DNA of 34,415 nt, taken from the NCBI GenBank assembly GCA_019694555.1, contig JAIBBS010000082.1, positions 1 through 34,415 of the forward strand. Reading direction: 5' to 3'. Below, piece by piece: positions 32,601 to 34,415 of this stretch. Origin of the DNA: Nannocystaceae bacterium. Lineage in GTDB: Bacteria > Myxococcota_A > Polyangia > Nannocystales > Nannocystaceae. Position 1 is the stretch's first letter. The number at the start of each line of letters is the position of its first letter. The notes beneath the pieces were generated by a model. The model was not told the DNA's origin. It saw only the letters and a list, made by a program, of their open reading frames with translations, and searched no databases. A program made the position numbers and the translations under genes.

Positions 32601-34389
32601 GCATGCCCGGCAGCGTGACGTCGCGGCTGTACTCGTCGATGACCTCGAAGCCGAAGTGGCTCAGCACCGGCAGCTCGCGGCTGAGGTTGAGCGCCTGGCG
32701 CGAGAAGATGCGCAGGTTGAGGCTGCCGGGGTGCTCGCTGAACTCCGACACGTACAGATCGCAGTCGATGTCGGCACCGCCGCGCAGCGCCTCGAGGCAG
32801 ACGATGTCGCCCTGGATGCGGGCGACGCCGCAGCGCCGCTTGTGCTCGTCGGTGAAGGCGTTCTCGTAGATGTCGAACAGCTCGTCGATGCGCGAGCCCT
32901 CGGCCACGCCCGAGAGCGCCTCGCGCAGGCGGTCGGTCCACGAGCGCGCGAACGCCAGCACCTTGCCGCGCAGATCCTCGGTGTCGATGGCGCGCAGCGG
33001 GCCCACGCCGGTGACGTAGAAGTGGATGACCGCGTTGTCGTAGCGGTCGATGTACACGCCGTAGTCGGCGTAGGAGCCCGACAGCGATTCCAGCACCACG
33101 GTCTGCACCTGCTGGCGCAGCTCCTCGCTGAACTGCCAGCGCGGCAGCGCCACGAACACGAACGCGAAGCGGCCGTTCTCACCGACGCGGATGTGCACGT
33201 CGCTGCCGCCCTCGGCCTCGGCGCGCAGGATGCGATCGGTCAGCTCCCAGATGGCCTCGCGATCCTCGGACAGCAGGTACTCGAGCGGCAGCGAGTTGAA
33301 CGCGTTGGTGATGTTCTTGCCGCGGTCGGAGTCGGTGCCGACCTGGCGCTCGGCCAGCAGGTCGCGCAGCACCGTGTGCGCGACCGGGATCTGCTCCGGC
33401 GGGGTGTGCAGCGCCTTGTAGGTGAACAGCGCGTCGATGAGCAGCGTGCCGCAGGGCCGGCCGTCGCCGCCGAAGCGCGTCACGTAGAAGTGGCCGGGCT
33501 TGCCGGCGCGGTGCACCGGCGATTCCTCGGCGCTGCGCATGAACCGGACCAGCCGCCCCTCGCCCTTGGCCGCGGCGGTCAGCAGCCGGCGGTCGCGCTG
33601 CGGCCGGGTCACGCGGCTGGTGCCGTAGACGCCGACGCTCTCGCCGTGGACGTCGTACTCCTCGACCGCGAGCAGCACCGAGTTCTCCTCGCACAGCCAC
33701 CGCAGCAGCGCCTCGGCGTCGCGCAGCTGCGCGGCCTCGTCACCGCTGCGCTCGTGCGCGGCCGCGAAGTAGGAGTCGGCCTGCTGCTTGACCAGCGACT
33801 TCATCGTCGCGAAGTCGGACACCATCGCCTGCGCCAGCTTGAGCCGATGCTCGATGCGCGCCGCGAGCCCCTGCGGCACGCCGCCGCCGTCACGGCCCGC
33901 GCTGCCGCCCGACAGCCCGACCTCGATGCGCATGACCGACTCGGCAGCGCCGTTGCCGATGCCGATCATGCGGCCGCCGGCGTCGCGCTGCACCTTCACG
34001 ATGGCGTTGAGGAAGCGCCGCACGTCCAGGTGCTCGCTCGCCAGCGCCGCGCGCAGCGTCGAGACCAAGAACGGCTGATCCTCGACGCAGGTCTCGATCA
34101 CCAGCGTGTCGCTGCCGTCGTGGTAGCGCAGCGCGACCTTGATCTCGTCGCGCTTGCGCAGCTCGATCGCACCGAGCAATCCCTCGAGCTGCACCAACAG
34201 CTCGCTGGGTCCCATGCCCCGCAGATCGCGGACATCGACCGACGCGAGCACGGCCTTGGCGAGGCCGCTGAGCTGCTCGCGGTCGAGCCCGGCGCGCTGC
34301 GGCTGGTAGCTCGCGATCGACTGTTGGACCTCGTGGACGAGACGGCTCGTTTGCTGGCGGGCGAACATCTGCGCCGAGCTTTCCAGCAT
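29629..34389 (-). CDS. NAD-specific glutamate dehydrogenase, large (180-kDa-type)
   Basis: This encodes 1586 residues from ATG 34389; the frame remains open to the window edge, so an earlier start is possible. It belongs to the very large NAD-dependent glutamate dehydrogenases (about 1600 residues), which oxidise glutamate to 2-oxoglutarate and ammonia. The catalytic core lies at about residues 780-1200. It contains GGLRFSDRPDDFRTEIHGLM, the Lys loop VPMGAKGGFVL near 830, the nucleotide-binding turn GVGDMSGDVFGNGLLRS near 970, and DPNPDPERSFLERKRLF. The N-terminal 700 residues are the regulatory ACT-like region typical of the class (DQPFLVSTLRAAL resembles its first module). The C-terminal 350 residues are the helical domain (GTLLAECAVASG, MAGRIRKLEEAGIP). 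No frameshift or missing key residue is seen. Confidence 0.95.
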   Translation of the reverse strand: MLESSAQMFARQQTSRLVHEVQQSIASYQPQRAGLDREQLSGLAKAVLASVDVRDLRGMGPSELLVQLEGLLGAIELRKRDEIKVALRYHDGSDTLVIETCVEDQPFLVSTLRAALASEHLDVRRFLNAIVKVQRDAGGRMIGIGNGAAESVMRIEVGLSGGSAGRDGGGVPQGLAARIEHRLKLAQAMVSDFATMKSLVKQQADSYFAAAHERSGDEAAQLRDAEALLRWLCEENSVLLAVEEYDVHGESVGVYGTSRVTRPQRDRRLLTAAAKGEGRLVRFMRSAEESPVHRAGKPGHFYVTRFGGDGRPCGTLLIDALFTYKALHTPPEQIPVAHTVLRDLLAERQVGTDSDRGKNITNAFNSLPLEYLLSEDREAIWELTDRILRAEAEGGSDVHIRVGENGRFAFVFVALPRWQFSEELRQQVQTVVLESLSGSYADYGVYIDRYDNAVIHFYVTGVGPLRAIDTEDLRGKVLAFARSWTDRLREALSGVAEGSRIDELFDIYENAFTDEHKRRCGVARIQGDIVCLEALRGGADIDCDLYVSEFSEHPGSLNLRIFSRQALNLSRELPVLSHFGFEVIDEYSRDVTLPGMPAVDMDNFRIDVRDDRIGQIMARRASITEALRAVFAGRCGDDDLNRLVAVSDLNSHEVEILRAFVAYLHQLALPFSDDLVRQTLVEYPDVAEELVDWLAGRFDPAIASDAAAAESDAALDAALREVTDYTADRVLQAVAEAVRATRRTNAWIADVAGGQPLAFKIASGELSFGPEPKPMREIWVYHRDFEGVHLRGGRVARGGLRFSDRPDDFRTEIHGLMSTQMVKNVVIVPMGAKGGFVLRHPPADRDELRAAGDFYYEKFVRALLSVTDNLVDGQAITPKGILPYKEGTDPYLVVAADKGTAHMSDTANRVSAEHGFWLDDAFASGGSAGYDHKATGITARGAWEATKRCFRELGTDPERDVITAVGVGDMSGDVFGNGLLRSRTIKLLAAFNHAHIFVDPNPDPERSFLERKRLFEKPRSQWSDYDQALLSKGGAVFPRKTKEVDLSPEARAMLGLPAGRKVNGEDVMRAILRMQVDLMWMGGIGTYVKSRDETHAEVGDKTNDGARVDAAELRCRVLAEGANLAITDRGRVEFARLGGQNYNAFLDNSGGVDTSDHEVNIKILFAPLLRAGKVARQARDAMLKQCENEVVEMVLDNNRSQSRMVSYDVRKSRHDVFRYSRALSYLAKQLPFNPDKFALPSEEELGNRMRKGQGLHKCEASVVCAHAKMLAYRQLLEAEPLPDEFVAAAVRDYFPRAMQELAGADAVAHHLLRREIATTMIVNGIVDNAGGTLLAECAVASGKPVRDIVVAYLQAAQAADADGIRNDLYLLEDERRQEAVYNAMAMIEAALEDATFYLIDQMDLPPLDAAALGQVKALLANVDQALPAGSKGRMAGRIRKLEEAGIPRGLTERLVKLRYLTPVLDAVRMAQKLGREARELLYLRLQVTDAVNFLYLYQALDRMAYAGPWDGPAVAALRRQLNFHLHKLVRMVEGDDVAGMLETYKLGEFCAAVAAQAESGPTISGLVMLDDWLRRMLPPLSAIARR

Positions 34390-34415
34390 CGGGCGGCGGT
34401 CCGCAACCGTCCGCG

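Overview
This is a very GC-rich, gene-dense bacterial chromosome segment. Eukaryote-like Ser/Thr kinases fused to TPR/ATPase modules, an FHA protein, cysteine-rich lipoproteins with low-complexity linkers and a giant NAD-dependent glutamate dehydrogenase suggest a myxobacterium (Myxococcota, possibly the Nannocystales side). That placement is inferred from gene content, not from a phylogenetic marker. I see no rRNA, tRNA, CRISPR array, transposase or prophage gene.

Layout. 1-839 is the end of an envelope-type protein. 873-4204 (minus) is a two-gene unit: a von Willebrand A (vWA) protein followed by a helical/HEAT-repeat protein. 4335-5176 (plus) is a PEGA-like protein and a gamma-glutamylcyclotransferase-like protein. 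5212-5833 (plus) is a nucleotidyltransferase with a small overlapping partner, resembling toxin-antitoxin pairs. 5933-7399 (plus) is a methyltransferase preceded by two 30-bp repeats. 7421-13920 (minus) is a six-gene operon: two large unrecognised proteins, a MoxR/RavA-type AAA+ ATPase, a second P-loop ATPase and two small tandem paralogs. 14077-21725 (plus) is a divergent four-gene signalling operon: FHA protein, Ser/Thr kinase, secreted concanavalin-like protein, and a 1430-residue kinase/cyclase-like/ATPase/TPR protein. 21764-22366 is a lipoprotein. 22464-24636 (minus) holds two paralogous cysteine-rich lipoproteins. 25080-26234 (plus) is a zinc-ribbon methyltransferase-like protein. 26254-29568 is housekeeping: hslU-hslV, purN, lspA. 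29629-34389 (minus) is the NAD-glutamate dehydrogenase.

How it may work together. MoxR ATPases usually act with vWA proteins as chaperone-like remodelling machines. Here the MoxR operon (7421-13920) and the vWA/HEAT pair (873-4204) lie on the same strand, separated by about 3.2 kb of plus-strand genes, and both are preceded by the same promoter motif. The MoxR operon shares a 156-bp divergent promoter region with the FHA/kinase operon, so phospho-signalling and the remodelling machine may be linked. The layout recalls published MoxR-vWA multi-component systems, including those described with beta-propeller-like 'bpX' partners. I cannot confirm membership without profile searches.

Two features of expression recur. 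Extended -10 promoters of the form TGC-TANNNT lie just upstream of start codons, suggesting leaderless or nearly leaderless mRNAs. Genes in operons often overlap by four bases (GTGA or ATGA), suggesting translational coupling.
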